From Cordylochernes scorpioides (taxonomy: Eukaryota > Arthropoda > Arachnida > Pseudoscorpiones > Chernetidae), in NCBI GenBank assembly GCA_030710605.1, contig CP092863.1:64479572-64543571 (forward strand): a DNA stretch of 64,000 bases, read 5' to 3'. The translations under genes and the position numbers were made by a program. This document shows, piece after piece, positions 1 to 12,930 of the stretch. A model generated the notes under the pieces. The model saw only the letters and a list, made by a program, of their open reading frames with translations, was not told the DNA's origin and ran no database searches. Position 1 is the first letter of the stretch. Each line of letters begins with the position of its first letter.

Positions 1-212
1 GAAGTAAGCATGCGTATATTTTACCTGGTCTCTCAGCTGAAAAGACCAAAACTAAATTAACCTAACTGGTATGGATGGTGAAAGACAGACGGCCGATATA
101 ACCCTTTATATTTATGACAAGGCTTCACGAAATAGTGGAGGTCTGACCTTGTCAACCAAGAGGACCCAACTTCAAGAAATCAAAGCGACAGATTCAACGG
201 GTTGCCTAGACC

Positions 213-446
213 ATGGTAATACAACAATGGAGTTCCCTCGATAGCTGCTTCTATGTGGAATTTTGCCTTGACTTCATCAAACTGCAGTACCCTCAAGCGT
301 TAGACAAGCTCTTAGGGGGTAAAGAGGCCATCCTACAGCTGGCCAAGATGAACGGCCACGTCCTCGTCATCCTGTCAACCCTCACCCTCACGGAGCGCCT
401 GATCGATGAGGATTATACAATCGAGGACTGCCAGCAACACCCATGA
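213..446 (+). pseudogene. LINE ORF1 C-terminal remnant (left copy)
   Basis: A 77-residue open frame directly precedes the endonuclease frame of an APE-type LINE. Its stop codon TGA overlaps the downstream ATG as ATGA at 443-446, the arrangement used for termination-reinitiation in some LINEs. I see no zinc knuckle in it. Its mirror copy is at 42312-42545. The identification as ORF1 rests only on position. Confidence 0.45.
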
Positions 447-1066
447 GATTCCGCATTGCGATGCTCAACGTGCGTGGTCTCGCCACTCGCCATAGAAGCA
501 TGGAGCTCTACTGCTTTAACTGTGTGCCATGCTGTTGACTTCGCATTCGTGCAGGAGGCCAACGTCACGGCCCCTGAAAATGAACAAGATATCTGTGTTG
601 GTTACAGAGAAACCATCGCGCCATCGATGTCTACCATTGTATCTGGGCTTGCCTGTGTCGCCGCTCCTGGCGTAACCATCCTGTGGCAGCGAATATTATG
701 GCAAAGGACGATCGCTGTGGTCAGCGTCCGCAGTCGCCAAATGGCTTTAGTAAACTGTCACCTTTTCATGCTCTAGGCGAGCGGCTCCTACAACTGCAGA
801 CCATCGCGGCTGAAGTCATCAGAGAAGATGCCTGGGTCCTTAGTGAGCTGAATATCTCAGGGGAGTCCACAAATGACATTAGCTCTTGTTGAGTGGAAGA
901 ATTCACAGAACTCCTGGAACGAGCTGACCTTGTGGATGCTGCGTGCATCTTCGAGGCCACGCACCTACCAGCTAGGGTCGCCACACTCGAAAGCTGGATC
1001 GATGCGAGTCGTCTTGCTTGATTCCTTTAACCATTCAGGCTCTTTTACCACGTCTCACCCATTTCT
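443..1066 (+). pseudogene. APE-type LINE ORF2 endonuclease remnant (left copy)
   Basis: The frame opening at 443 begins with FRIAMLNVRGLATRH, the N-terminal strand of LINE apurinic-endonuclease domains, in which the Asn of LNVRGL is a conserved active-site residue. Further pieces in shifted frames (FAFVQEANVT, then a catalytic-core-like stretch around 600-770) follow the endonuclease order, but stops and frameshifts break the frame repeatedly. This is a decayed LINE of the L1/Tx1-like type; the clade is a guess. Confidence 0.65.
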
Positions 1067-1551
1067 GAACAATTAATTATAGGCTGTCGGACTACCATGT
1101 TTTGATCATGCATCGCTGCCATGCTTCGCTCGAGGACCGCTATTGACAGAGTAGCGACGCTCTTTGACTACTTACACAGACATGAGATTTCTTCAGAGCA
1201 TATTACCACAGCTATCTGCCACTGCCGCTCGAAAGAGCACTTGAAAGCATACTGATGAAGGCCTTCGATGAGTTCTTCATTGGTACGCTACAGCGAGTCT
1301 TCGAGTCATGGAGGATTTGCTAGCCCTTACTTTCTTCATCACGAAGCAACTCCATCTGCCTCATGCCCAAGTCGCACGGTGGTGGTCGTCCGGCCTCAAC
1401 GGCTACAGACTTATCTCCATTCCAACAATGGGTATCGGGTCCTCCGCAGCGTTCTCCTAGAGCGACTACGACCTCATCTTCCTTGCCTAGTGCCAAGTGC
1501 CAGACCTACGCTGTTCCAGGACGGTCCTCCTCTTGGAATATAGTCCGCGTT

Positions 1552-2146
1552 TCTGACGAGGTCGCCGCAGCCTCAAGGAACAGTACATCACTAGCTGTCA
1601 TCTCCACAGACCTTGAGTCTGCCTTCAATACTTTAGACTGCAGTCTCCTGATTTCTCTACTAGTGTCACTTCGGCTGCAATCAGCCTTCATCGGGGCAAA
1701 CGCTATAGTCAGAGTAAACACCACTACACACATCCTTTCACCTTCTAAAACGGAGTCAAAAAGGGCTGCGCCACCTTGTTCAGCCTTGTGATAAGACCAC
1801 TCCTGCGTCGTCTAGAGCGGATTCTCGGCCAAGGGAACGTTCTGGCAATACCAACATCACCCTATTCATCCCGAATGATGAACAATTCCAACACGTCAAA
1901 AACATCTACGAATTCCAGCATGCGTCGCGAATACAAGCGAACTACAACAAGACCAAAGGTATTTGGTGTGGTGCCTGGAGAAACAGAGTATAACCCTTTG
2001 AACATCTGTTGGTCTATAGTGCCATTGAAGGTTCTGGGTGGTCTAGTGACTACAAGACAAGGAACATCAGTCCAGGATACCCATATCGTGGAGCTGATGG
2101 AGACGGCCACTTTAAGATGGTCCTCCTTCGTTCGCGGCCTCTCCAA
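1552..2146 (+). pseudogene. LINE reverse transcriptase remnant (left copy)
   Basis: The stretch AVISTDLESAFNTLDCSLL near 1597-1650 matches the first catalytic-Asp region (motif A) of LINE reverse transcriptases. Downstream, LFSLVIRPLLRRLERIL corresponds to motif B/C surroundings, and ITLFIPNDEQFQHVKNIYEF followed by ANYNKTKVFG (about 1850-1970) matches the palm end after the YADD box, whose YADD is lost. Several frameshifts make it non-functional. The mirror copy is 40612-41206. Confidence 0.75.
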
Positions 2147-2472
2147 GGGCGGGCGAGAACTTCAACATTCTTATTTCTCTCTCTCTCTCTCCACCATCTC
2201 TAAGTTCCAAGTGGTACATTTTGTCTTGGGACCTGAGCGCACTGCCTGGCTGCCAGGAGGTGTCCTAACACGTCCTGTCTCCATGGGTCACTTCGGCCTT
2301 CTCGAGTCACGCATCTGGGAACTAACGTGTATGAAAGATGCTCAAGCTGGAAGTATCCACATGGAAGTTTCAACGCCTACCGGCTTCATACAGGCCATCA
2401 ATGATTATGAAGGCGGTTTTCTCCCAGCCTTTTTCATCTTCTTCAATCTTCTAATGCCCGGACAAAGATCCA

Positions 2473-2760
2473 TCATGGAGAAGTGACTAGAGCCAGATAA
2501 ATTGTCAAGGCATTGTCAATGTCAATGCGTGGCAGCAGGTAAGCATCCTTGTTTGTGACCTTATTTAATCGAAGGTAATCTATGCAGAATCTCCAGGTTC
2601 CATTTTTCTTTCGAAATATTATAACTAGAGATGACCAAGGACTTTCAGAGGTTTCCACGATGCTATTCTCAATCTTCTTGTTCACTTCATCTTGAATTAG
2701 AATCCGTTCACTTGGTGCTACTCTATAGGGCTGCTGTTTGATAGGAGAGTGGTCTCAGGT
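2473..2760 (-). pseudogene. Gypsy-type reverse transcriptase fragment (left copy)
   Basis: On the minus strand an open piece reads [20 protein letters not shown], then [20 protein letters not shown], the start of the RT domain of Ty3/Gypsy Pol. The catalytic region that should follow is missing. Upstream minus-strand sequence to about 3080 may be more of the same element in broken frames. It abuts the LINE remnant, so one inserted near or into the other. Mirror copy 40065-40285. Confidence 0.8.
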
Positions 2761-3327
2761 GTTTATCTTGTGCTTCACATTACCGGTGGACTTAATAGAA
2801 GTACTCCAAAAGTCAAATGTCAATGAACTCATCAAGACATGAAACAAGCTGCAACTTTTGAATTTCAGTCAGTCCTGGATCCAGAGTAAGGTTTCTTCTG
2901 TGACCATTCACGTAATTTTATCTGTGTTTCTTGTCATTTATCGCTCAATTCGACCAGACTGTAGATATTCCCATTCTTATAACTTTCCATTGTGCACATA
3001 TTCATTCCTGATGGAATCAGTTGCAGCCAAGATGTTCCATTCGTCACCCAAATGCTGCCTCAGCCATGTCGAAATTTAACCAGAGAGTTTGGTATAAGTA
3101 CTTATTTTCTTAGTAATAAGTCCTTAGAAGCATTGACTAAAACATCTCTGACTCTCCACATATTTCTTCATTTATCACACAGATCTTTATTGATTTGGGT
3201 AGGATGACAAAGTCATCAGGGGGAAGTGAACAAATGGATTGGCCAAGTTGATTTCCGTTCCACTAGATGGCACTCTGTCAATTCATGTAATCTTTGTACA
3301 AGGTGATAAGAAACAACAACACATAGT

Positions 3328-5632
3328 TGTTGCGTTCCCGGTTTGGATAGATGAAAAGGGAGGATACACGATGTGACTTATTAAAGTTTCCTTACTTAAG
3401 TATATATATATATAGCAATTTAGGCCAACAACCCCATGTATATAACCCGCAGCAAGACCTTAATGTTGTATAATAGAAGCACAGCTGTCAATGATGCACT
3501 ATCGACATATGTCTTTACATCATCACATGTAATGCAATTTGTGCAAACAGGATAAATAAAATAAAAAAAAGGGGGGAAACTCTGTAATTGATTAAGAGTT
3601 GAGCTAAAGCAGGGATCGAGCATATAATATTGTCAGAACAAAGGTCTAAAGATGGAAACAGCCACGACACTAGTATACAATTTCATCAGACAACCCATGA
3701 AATCGTTATTAAATTGGGCAATCTATAAAATACTCCTTCTGGAGGTTTAGCAACCCACTGAAGACGCTGGGAGCTATTTCATAGAGGAAAATTATAGCAA
3801 CAGATCTCTATAATTTCTACAGATCAACTGTAAATCGATTCATATTAAGGCATTTTTATAGCCCAAATAACACAAACAATAGTCAAACATACAAATCTGT
3901 TTGCATCATGCCGTACCCTCCTAACAGCGTAACAATAGACCGAGGAATCAGAAAATATGGTATAATGGTAAATATGATGGAAAAGCGCACTGAAACACAT
4001 AAAAGTACAAACATTACTAAAACCTGACAGATAGATACCCTCAAAGTAGCCCTAATAAAGTCGTAATTTGCGACTGTTGCTGTGTCAATATATCATAGCA
4101 AAGATATAGTACACAACTCTATTCCAACAGAGTCGGTAGTTCTATATTTAGTACAATTTGTGAAATTAAGGTGTGGGGGGTAGTACCATAAAGCAAAAGG
4201 AATGAAATATGTATGAGAGGAAACAAGAAGATTTCTCTAGATAATTATTTAAATAAATTAAAATTTGGGAACATGTCTATACTGACGAGATATGCTATTT
4301 ACATAGTAAAATTTAGATAGAGGTGACCTGAAGTTACTTTATAGCCCTTTAGGGCCCATGTGAAATCTAGGTTGGTTACTACACAAAAAGGGGGGGGGGC
4401 GCTAAGTCATAATGACAAATGGCTTACCTTTTCTCGAAAGTGCCGGCAAAGGCCCGACTGAAGACTGTCCTCTCACTGAGCGACTCAGATTGAATCTGCC
4501 TTTTGGCAAAGAAACCCTCTTTTATTCTTGTCTCTCTCCGTTTTCATTCGCTGGCCGCGCCAAAGTTTCTATTGGCTGGCATTTTCATTCGCCGAAAGAA
4601 ACACCAATCAAAATGGCCAACGGCTCCAGTATACGATTTCACAGACGCCCCAGGCCTCTCCCATAAAAATAGAACATATAGTATTACCAAAACAAAAAAA
4701 TCTAAAGAGAGAAACAGCCACGGCAATAGTGTAAAATTTCATCAGACCCCAGGCCTCCTCCACATGGGCTGTAATACGATCCTCCCTTTTCTCGGGACGG
4801 TATATATATCGCCCCCCGTCTTGGCTAAAAATCGACCCAGGCCCCTTTTACCTGGACTGTAATGTGATGCTTCCTTTTTTCGGGAAGGATATTTATAAGG
4901 CTTAATCTTTTAGAAATCTTCCTTCTCCATTTCTTCTGGTCACCTTTACCTAAATTTTTGGTGAGGGGAATATATGTACATATGGAACAACAGCTTCCAG
5001 CGCGGATGTCCCTGGATGTCACTGGTGTCTTCTTCACCAGGCATCAGCTTTCGGCATGGAAGTCTGGTGTCATCAATTGTCTAGGTTTCTGGGCAAAAAG
5101 GTGGTCTATAAGTCTATGTGGGAGGGAAGCCATGTATCCATTTGATGTTGATTATACATACGCCTTCTGTTGGGGTATGGTTACAAAAACGTGCCCCAAC
5201 AATCCTCCCCCTGCCAAGTAATGGACAAATGCGTTTGTGCTATTCATTATTCATCTGCCTTTCATCAGTTACTATGAAAGCAGGCCCATTTCTAGCAAAA
5301 TTCATTTTCCATTACTAGGTGAAGCCAGATGTACCGAAACCTATAGGGAAGATAAGGCTAATCAAAATGATGGTATGCTATTCTAGATGTTTATTATTCC
5401 GAACATTAGTGGGCATTGTGCATCCTGGCAAAGGGGTTTTTATGTGTTATTATTCTGTCAGCACACTGTTATCAACATAGGTTATGGGGGACAGTCATAT
5501 CATATGTATGGAAGTAAGCAAGGTCATCTGTCTCACCATTCACCTCATCCTTGCCTCTTGGTGCGCTGGTTTCATTGCTACCTTCTTTCTGTTAGCAATA
5601 CAGTTATAACATTTCCCTATTACATATTATAT
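3328..5632. other. Non-coding part of the 10.6-kb insertion
   Basis: No convincing gene. Short overlapping open frames at 4412-4862 have no recognisable domain and alternate frames within simple-sequence-rich DNA. A G12 run lies near 4389-4400. Confidence 0.6.
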
Positions 5633-5884
5633 TGTGACAAAGAAATATTTTATTATTTAATTTAATATTATTCAATGAAAATATATTCAACAGATTATAA
5701 AAATATATATTAATCTGTATTTGTGAAATCATCTTTAAAATATTTCTTCGCTGGCTTGCTTAAGATTCCCTAGCTGTAGAGGGAGTTGGGCTGACCTGTT
5801 AATAATTGTCGACTCGTCGCTGTGACGTCATCAATAAATACTTTTACATCTTAGGATATTTCAAGGCTTGATTTCTACGCTACA
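5633..5884 (+). repeat. 5' LTR of gag-only element
   Basis: 252 bp, TG...CA ends, AT-rich U3-like first half, with an AATAAA-like signal (TCAATAAATAC) near 5831-5840. A TGG-starting primer-binding-site candidate begins 2 bases downstream at 5887. Confidence 0.93.
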
Positions 5885-5894
5885 ACTGGTAGAG

Positions 5895-7106
5895 ATGCTG
5901 GACCGATACCCATTAAGAAATAAAAGAAAAATTGATTCTGTTGAACCAGAAGAAACTTCTATGAATGTAAAGAAGGAAGGTATTCAGGTAAGCAACTACG
6001 TTGTTCAACATTTGCCAAGGAACCCTTCCATTTTCTCCGGGGAGGATGGAGAAGATCTCCAAAAATGGTTAAAAGGGTATGCACGTGTGGCAAAGTACAA
6101 CCATTGGGATGAAACCCTTTGTCTTACTAAAGTTTATTTTTATCTGTCTGGAACTGCTCTCAAATGGTTTGAGAACAACGAAGAAAGCATCCAGACTTGG
6201 AAGGAATTCACATCTCAATTAGAGAATGTGTTCGGAAAAAAAGAAAATTCAAAATTGCAAGCGGAGAAGAAACTTAAAACGCGGGCACAATTAAGAGGCG
6301 AAAGTACCGAATTTTACATCCAGGATGTCCTGTGCTTGTGCAAAGAGGCTGATCTTCAAATGAGCGAGGAAGATAAAATCTCCCACCTCATGAAGGGGAT
6401 AGCTGAGGAGCTTTATCAAGCACTCCTACCGAGGGATGTACAGAGCACCGAGCAATTCATTACAGAATGTCGCCGTGTCGAAGCGCTCCGTTGTAGGCGA
6501 GTTACCTCAACCAAGTACGAGCGCCTACCAAATGTAGCCTCTCTCTGTGACCAGGATGACGGAGAAGATCTGTCATCGCTGATCCGAAAAATTGTTCGTG
6601 AAGAGATAAGGCAAGCATTGGACTCTCCTCAAGAGGAGCCTAAAATCGCTGTCATTGAAGATTTAGTGAGGGAAGAGATTGTAAAGACCTTGGCACCTAG
6701 ATCAAAACCTACAATAAGTCCCCCCCAAGCATCCAGGCCCACATACGAGGCCCAAACGATACGACCGCATTCTGAACCTCATTACCGAAAGCAAGGAGGA
6801 AGACGCGACACCAATGATTGGCGTACAACTGAGGGAAGGCCAATCTGTTTCTACTGCGGACGCCCAGGTCACGTCGTCCGCTATTGCCGTGACAGGAAGA
6901 GACACAATGAGGAAAGGAGAAATGACTATTTCCAAAGAAAGCAAGACGCAATGGTATCCTACAACTCTCGAGCTGAATCTCAGGACCCCAATGACGAATC
7001 ATCGAGGGAAACCTTCACTCGCTACCGAAGCCCTACTTCATATCGCGGTCGAAACAGACAACATTTCTCACCTGCTAGAAGATCTAGCTGGACGCCCCGC
7101 CATTAA
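5895..7106 (+). CDS. gag: Gag protein with CCHC zinc knuckle (gag-only element)
   Basis: A 403-residue Gag if translation starts at the first ATG after the LTR (5895); the frame is open further upstream into the LTR only through a TTG. Residues roughly 40-200 form a Retrotrans_gag-type domain (FSGEDGEDLQKWLKGY, ALKWFENN, and FIQDVLCLCK-like helices). A charged linker leads to a single CX2CX4HX4C knuckle (CFYCGRPGHVVRYC, nt about 6846-6887), and the tail is rich in Arg, Ser and Tyr. Gag packages element RNA in particles. The gene has no internal stop, but pol is absent, which is unusual for a copy with identical LTRs. Confidence 0.9.
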   Translation: MLDRYPLRNKRKIDSVEPEETSMNVKKEGIQVSNYVVQHLPRNPSIFSGEDGEDLQKWLKGYARVAKYNHWDETLCLTKVYFYLSGTALKWFENNEESIQTWKEFTSQLENVFGKKENSKLQAEKKLKTRAQLRGESTEFYIQDVLCLCKEADLQMSEEDKISHLMKGIAEELYQALLPRDVQSTEQFITECRRVEALRCRRVTSTKYERLPNVASLCDQDDGEDLSSLIRKIVREEIRQALDSPQEEPKIAVIEDLVREEIVKTLAPRSKPTISPPQASRPTYEAQTIRPHSEPHYRKQGGRRDTNDWRTTEGRPICFYCGRPGHVVRYCRDRKRHNEERRNDYFQRKQDAMVSYNSRAESQDPNDESSRETFTRYRSPTSYRGRNRQHFSPARRSSWTPRH

Positions 7107-7364
7107 AACTAGATGATAGACCACATTGGAGGTGAGGCCGCAAAGTTATAAAATCCCCCCTTACCGACCACAGTAGAAATGAGAAAAAGCTACCTTGACG
7201 TAAACATAGACCTACCAAGCCCTCATGAAGAAGATATCTCAACTGAAAGAAGACATCCACCGCAGTCACCTGAAAATATCCCTGGCCATAGTACTAGTTC
7301 TTAAGACTGACGACGTACGTCTCCTGCTGAGCATCGGGTCGATGCTCTCTATAGGAGGAGGCTA

Positions 7365-7616
7365 TGTGACAAAGAAATATTTTATTATTTAATTTAATAT
7401 TATTCAATGAAAATATATTCAACAGATTATAAAAATATATATTAATCTGTATTTGTGAAATCATCTTTAAAATATTTCTTCGCTGGCTTGCTTAAGATTC
7501 CCTAGCTGTAGAGGGAGTTGGGCTGACCTGTTAATAATTGTCGACTCGTCGCTGTGACGTCATCAATAAATACTTTTACATCTTAGGATATTTCAAGGCT
7601 TGATTTCTACGCTACA
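7365..7616 (+). repeat. 3' LTR of gag-only element
   Basis: 252 bp, visually identical to 5633-5884. It is preceded by the purine tract at 7352-7362 and followed by the ATAT target duplication. Confidence 0.93.
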
Positions 7617-10600
7617 ATATTTAAAAAATATTGGGCGCCAAGAAGTCGTTTAGAAATAACTGACTAGTCCAACTTCTAAAACATGCCAGTATCTTTATTT
7701 AAGTACCAATCAAGACATTCGTGTGGTATAGTTATATATATACAATCAAAGGAAAGGATAATTATAGTTAGCTGAAAGAAATATCTTGGTATAAAATGAT
7801 TAGCCTATGACATGATGACTTTTGCTAAATAAAAAAAAAAACAGAAAACAAATTGTGAAAGTAATTATTAAATAAGGCACGAAATATGTAATGATAAAAT
7901 GAATCCTTCCATGTTATATGATGGGTATAATATATATATTGAAGAAAACACGTATCATGCAGATAGTGATTAAATATGATAAAAATCATCCCATGATAGA
8001 TGATAAAGAAAACCACTACAAAATTATATATGATGACAAAATATATATACATATACAAGTAAGGCGGATAAAAGACAATAAGGATAAAATAGATCATGCC
8101 TTGAGGGAAGAATAAGCCACGACAACATGTTAAAAAAAAAATCGCAACATGGCAGGTAAATATTACTAATATCATGAATATCAAAGGAAATAAATTTGTT
8201 GAAATGAATAGTATATGATTATAATATAATATAAATGATATAAAATAATAACCTATTCAATAAGAAAATGAAAACACATTATATATATTTGTGCGCTGAA
8301 GGTTCAAGGTTTAGTATCTCAGTTAAGTTTTCAATCTTATTCAGTCTGGAATCACGAGTTGGTCACTGGGTAAAATTCGTCTATTCCGATCCTACTGGAG
8401 GGTGTGTTTTCTCTTATGTGTTAGATTCCTCTGTTACAATACTCTCAACCCAGGTGGGAACGTCATTTAGAATCTTGGTCAAATGGAACATAGCCCAGAC
8501 CTCTATTAAACTACACAGTCCATTTAAATCTAGGGTGACAACCGTATGAAGAGAATTTTTTTTTTCTGTTTTGGCAGAGCGACTAATCAATTTCTACTAT
8601 TTTGTTTGTGGCTCCGTTTACCTTGCCTCTGGGGTGTGTACAGTTCAGCTACCTCCCCCTTCCAAGAAATTCATATTACTTTCATCTACTAATATACTCT
8701 CTATTCATTGACCTGAATCCTATAAATCTACATCTTATAAGTTTGAATTTTATCAATCTGAAATTTTGGTTCCTTTTACAAATTCCTTCAGAATTCTACT
8801 CCCTGTATAACTGCTCTTAATTCTACTGTCCTCAATACAACACTTCTAAAACTTTGACTCATTGGCTCGTTCTGGCGTCTCGTTCGCGGTCATTATAGTT
8901 AACTAATACTTTAAAATCTTATCCTATCATGGAACGAGTTTGAACTCGTTGAAGGTCCTAATAATTACTTATTCTGCCTCTCGAATCGGTCTTATGCTCG
9001 AATTCATTCCAACAAAACGTATGGCAGGGCGAATCCTTTATTAGAAGAAACTTCCGCTAGCTATGGGGGATCAAACTGGTACCAAAAAAAATTCAATAGA
9101 CGGAAACTACTTCGTCTAGAATAACTGGGCAATCTCTGCCTACATGCTATTCTTACAGGACCTCCCGTCTGAAACACCCTCGCTCCAGCCACGCTAAAAG
9201 CGTCGAAACTACGGTGTCAGATCGGTTACCCAAGGTCGCGCCGTTATACCCCAGGCTATACGGCATGGCGCTAAAACAAATCCCCCATCCTGCATAAAAT
9301 TCAATCTATACCTCTTCGCTTCCTCTTGCGAGGAGGAGTTGAGTGGGAAATTCGGCTTGATCCTTGCCTTCCACTATCTCCAAGTCTGAGGGTCGGGATA
9401 GGGATCATTTATCCACAATCCTTAGAATTCAAGCTAAACTAAGATAAAAGAAAATCAAAGGAAAATTATACCCCTTAACGAGGGACCTAACAAAAGGGAG
9501 CGAATATTTTCTAACTAGATAGAGTTGTAGTTGTCCTGTTTGAGGCTTCTCGGTCCTAACAAAATTCGAAATAAAAAATAAAATAAAATAAAAATCGATC
9601 CTATTAAAGTCCTTAACCCTATTCTAATGTAATTTGGGCTCACAATATAATAGTTTTTAACCTTTTTCTACATTCATTGCACCAATTCATTCATACACCC
9701 TCCCCCCTTTCATTCGCGGTACGCATACAAACTAAGGTTGAAAGCTGCTACAAAGGCCAAAATACTCATTTATCTATATCAATAGATCCTAACAAATGAT
9801 AACATCTTTCAGGACACAATGTGAAATCAAATAAAATAATAAAATTAAAACAAATTGGGAACTAAAGCCCTAGGTTACTCAAAAGAAAATGCCTCTGTAC
9901 AAGCTCTATATATACTAATACTTTATACTCGATAAATGATTGTTAACAATAATTGTTAACAATTCTAAATAATCTGGAAGCTAACCTACTAAAAAAAATC
10001 AGTGTAACTTCAAAAACTGCCCTTGCCTTGACACCAAGCGACTTTTCACGACAATTCTATATAAAGACATACACAAATTATAATGGCGAATAAAGGACCA
10101 TTAAGCGTGACACCTCATAAAAGCGGATTGAGTCTCTCCCCTAGCCACCGTGGGTGAAGTCACTTTCTTCTTACTTCCTCGTGTGTCTGCCCCCTTTGCA
10201 CTCTATTGAAAGATGGATTTATAGGGTTTACGATTCACTACCCAACACTAACATTCTCAAGTGCTTTCCAAGGATCGACTACAGTCTGGGCCTACTTAAC
10301 TTCTACCCCTGGCTTAGGGTCCCTATACTTCACAACTTCACTCTGAGAGATTGAACTTTTATGTCCTCATTAGACACCTATTTCAAAGCTACTACCTGAA
10401 AGCCAGGGATTATAGGGTTTCTTTTCTAAATTACCCAACACAAGCCATAGTATGCCTATTAGGTTTGTTGTTTTAGACATAGCCCCCCTCTAAGTTGTGA
10501 TTTCCTACACCTTCCTTCACCTATTACTCCTGATAATAACTAAAATTTCAGATTTATACTAAATAGTTAATTCACAATGGTATACATTATTCTCATTGGT

Positions 10601-12930
10601 CTTTGAAACTCGGGTTTTAACAAGAAATAGTTTGTATAGAAAAAAAGGAATCCTAATGAAGTTCTACTTTAAAAGAAAAAAAAGGTTTTTAAAAGAAAAA
10701 AAAAAAGGTTGAAATCTCTAAACTTCTCATTCTATCGAGCTGATTCTCCGTACACACTCCAAAATCCTAGTTAGTGGCGACAGTCTAAGTAGAATTTACA
10801 CTGTGTGGGCCTTTTCACCCTTGTAGACCTGCGTAAAGTTAAACTGTTCACACTAACTCTGTCAACTTCCCCTCGTCTCATTACTTCTGAGTTCGCTCTG
10901 GTTGTCACTTAGCGGCTGTTATTAGAAATTTCCTTCATGTATTTATACAGTATGAGGCATAGTAATTAAAAGGCTGCATTTTCATGAGTTCAATTTTCTC
11001 ACAACATGCTGAAACGAAATCAAATGTGGTTATAAGATCACTGTCTATGTGGTAACAGGTGCACATTGGATTGGGAAAGGACAAAGTTATTTTGCCCTTT
11101 ATGATACCAATTGTAACCGGGTTTTCTGTTGAGTTATGATGATATACTGAGAATTTGATAGGGAAATTATTTTGTAGATTTTGTTGCATATCAGGGGTCT
11201 TGTTTGTTCCTGGGTTAGAAATTTTATATTATTCCTTACTGTCAGTCTGATAATTACATTCCTGGCTCATGAGATAGGTGTGCAACTTGTATAATTCACT
11301 GTGGAAATATATGTGGACATTTAAGAATTTATAGAGGTATATTTAATATGGAGTCGTCACCTCAGCTCGATCCATCCACATTTTGTTCTGGAATTAGCGT
11401 CATATTCTAGATGGACTTCACTGCCTCATCTATAGTCCAGGCATATCACCTTAAATGTCAATTTTAGGAAACGTCATCTCGTCCTAGACCTTTCTTTTCT
11501 GCATGCTGGCACATCTTCAATGACATTTCCAATGTGGGGAACACACCCTTTTGGCGGTCTATCGGTATCCAGTGATCATACTTGGCAGAAAACGTCGTCA
11601 AAGGGGGCCTCCCTCCTTGCGTGTCTAGCCATCTAATCCAATCACGATACCGCCTCACGCCTATAGGTTCCGAATTATATTCAATGTAATATCTTTGCTC
11701 GGGTGTGTGTGTGTCCCGACTTTATCAATCTTTATTCACAGCCTTTAGGTGATTTTACTCCGCACTGGAGGCTCGCATTCCGCTAACTTCCTCATTATAT
11801 ACAAGTGTTAAATCGAGCCTTGATAAACTCTCCTGTCTCCTATACCCCCATTATTAGATAGATCCTGTCTCTAACACAGGTGGCTTTTGCTGCCTTGTCA
11901 TTAGCTTAAAGCTGTCCAAGCACACCTCGGGATATCTCAGCTGTCTTGTAGACACAAGCTCCAGTCATCTCCTTCCCTTTGAATATTTTAAAAGATTATC
12001 CCAGGTAGTTGTCATAAGTTAATAAATAGTTCAACAGTGATTTAAAAGGTACTCGCGCAAATTGGTCACCAGATCTACTCCTTGAGATTCTGCCATTGGA
12101 ATGTTAAAACCAGATTTCTATCCATTATTGATTTCAAATAAAAAAGGTTTTACGAAGAGAAAAAAAAAAAAAGGTGCGTCTTTCTATGGTGATCAAACTT
12201 CTCTCTTCACGGGTACGCTAACTGGATCTTCAATTCTATTTTCACCTTAAGGCTCATATATTTGCCACTCTCCCAATCCATTATGCGTTAAAAAAAATAA
12301 AATCGATTAACTATCATTCAGCATGTTAGCCCTAATCTGGATGCACAGGCTAGTATGATTTGATAGAAAGCGCTATTAAAATGAAGTTAAGATATTTGTA
12401 TCCAGCAATAATTATCAGAACTCACCTCTGCTGTGAGAAAATTATATCAGAGCTATGATGAAAAAAAATGCTAAGTCATTTCAGTAGACTACTGTAAAAC
12501 ACTGATCACCGTTCTAAATTTGAACCATGGGAATCCAACCTCATTTCTCATACTGTATATAATAATTTGAGAAAGTAAAATAAAGAAATTGTAATCAATG
12601 GTGCTCGCAACAGAATTCAAAATGATTGAGACACAGAACATTATAAATAATGTCCAGCAAGCAGGATACCAAACCACCTTTATATTACAACATTTCCACA
12701 AAAGTATAACTATCAATAACCCAATAAACAAAACCACAAAATATCTATAGGGCGATATGTTACATTCCATACTCACAAACATCTATAACAATAGCCAACT
12801 ACTTAAGAAACTCTGGCATCCAAACATATTACTGTAATTCCCCTAACATAGGCTCCACCATAAAAGTCCACTATCTAAAAATAATCCTACTATCATAAAA
12901 CCCACTAACCAAAACAGAGAATAAAAGGCA
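7617..12930. other. Long non-coding stretch inside the 10.6-kb insertion
   Basis: Apart from short AT-rich open frames with no recognisable domain, I see no gene here. The part from about 8860 to 9420 is less AT-rich and may be an old coding or LTR region, but its frames are broken on both strands. A-rich tracts at about 10676-10710 and 12140-12175 look like old retroposon tails. Confidence 0.5.

Larger units (their letters stand above)
5633..7616 (+). mobile_element. Non-autonomous gag-only LTR retrotransposon
   Basis: Two 252-bp direct repeats (5633-5884 and 7365-7616) look identical base for base, start TG and end CA, and are flanked by ATAT at 5629-5632 and 7617-7620. Between them is one intact gag gene and about 260 bp of remaining sequence; there is no protease, reverse transcriptase or integrase. 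A purine-rich tract (ATAGGAGGAGG) precedes the 3' LTR. Such an element would need enzymes supplied by a relative. Identical LTRs imply a recent insertion. Confidence 0.93.

Noticed and set aside
4412-4862. Overlapping plus-strand frames as genes
   Set aside because: Three overlapping frames with low-complexity content and no domain; none is favoured over the others.
3328-5201. 1.87-kb solo LTR or 5'/3' LTR pair with 12032-13905
   Set aside because: Only about 13 bp at the ends match; the bodies of the two segments are unrelated by eye, and no target duplication lies at 5202.
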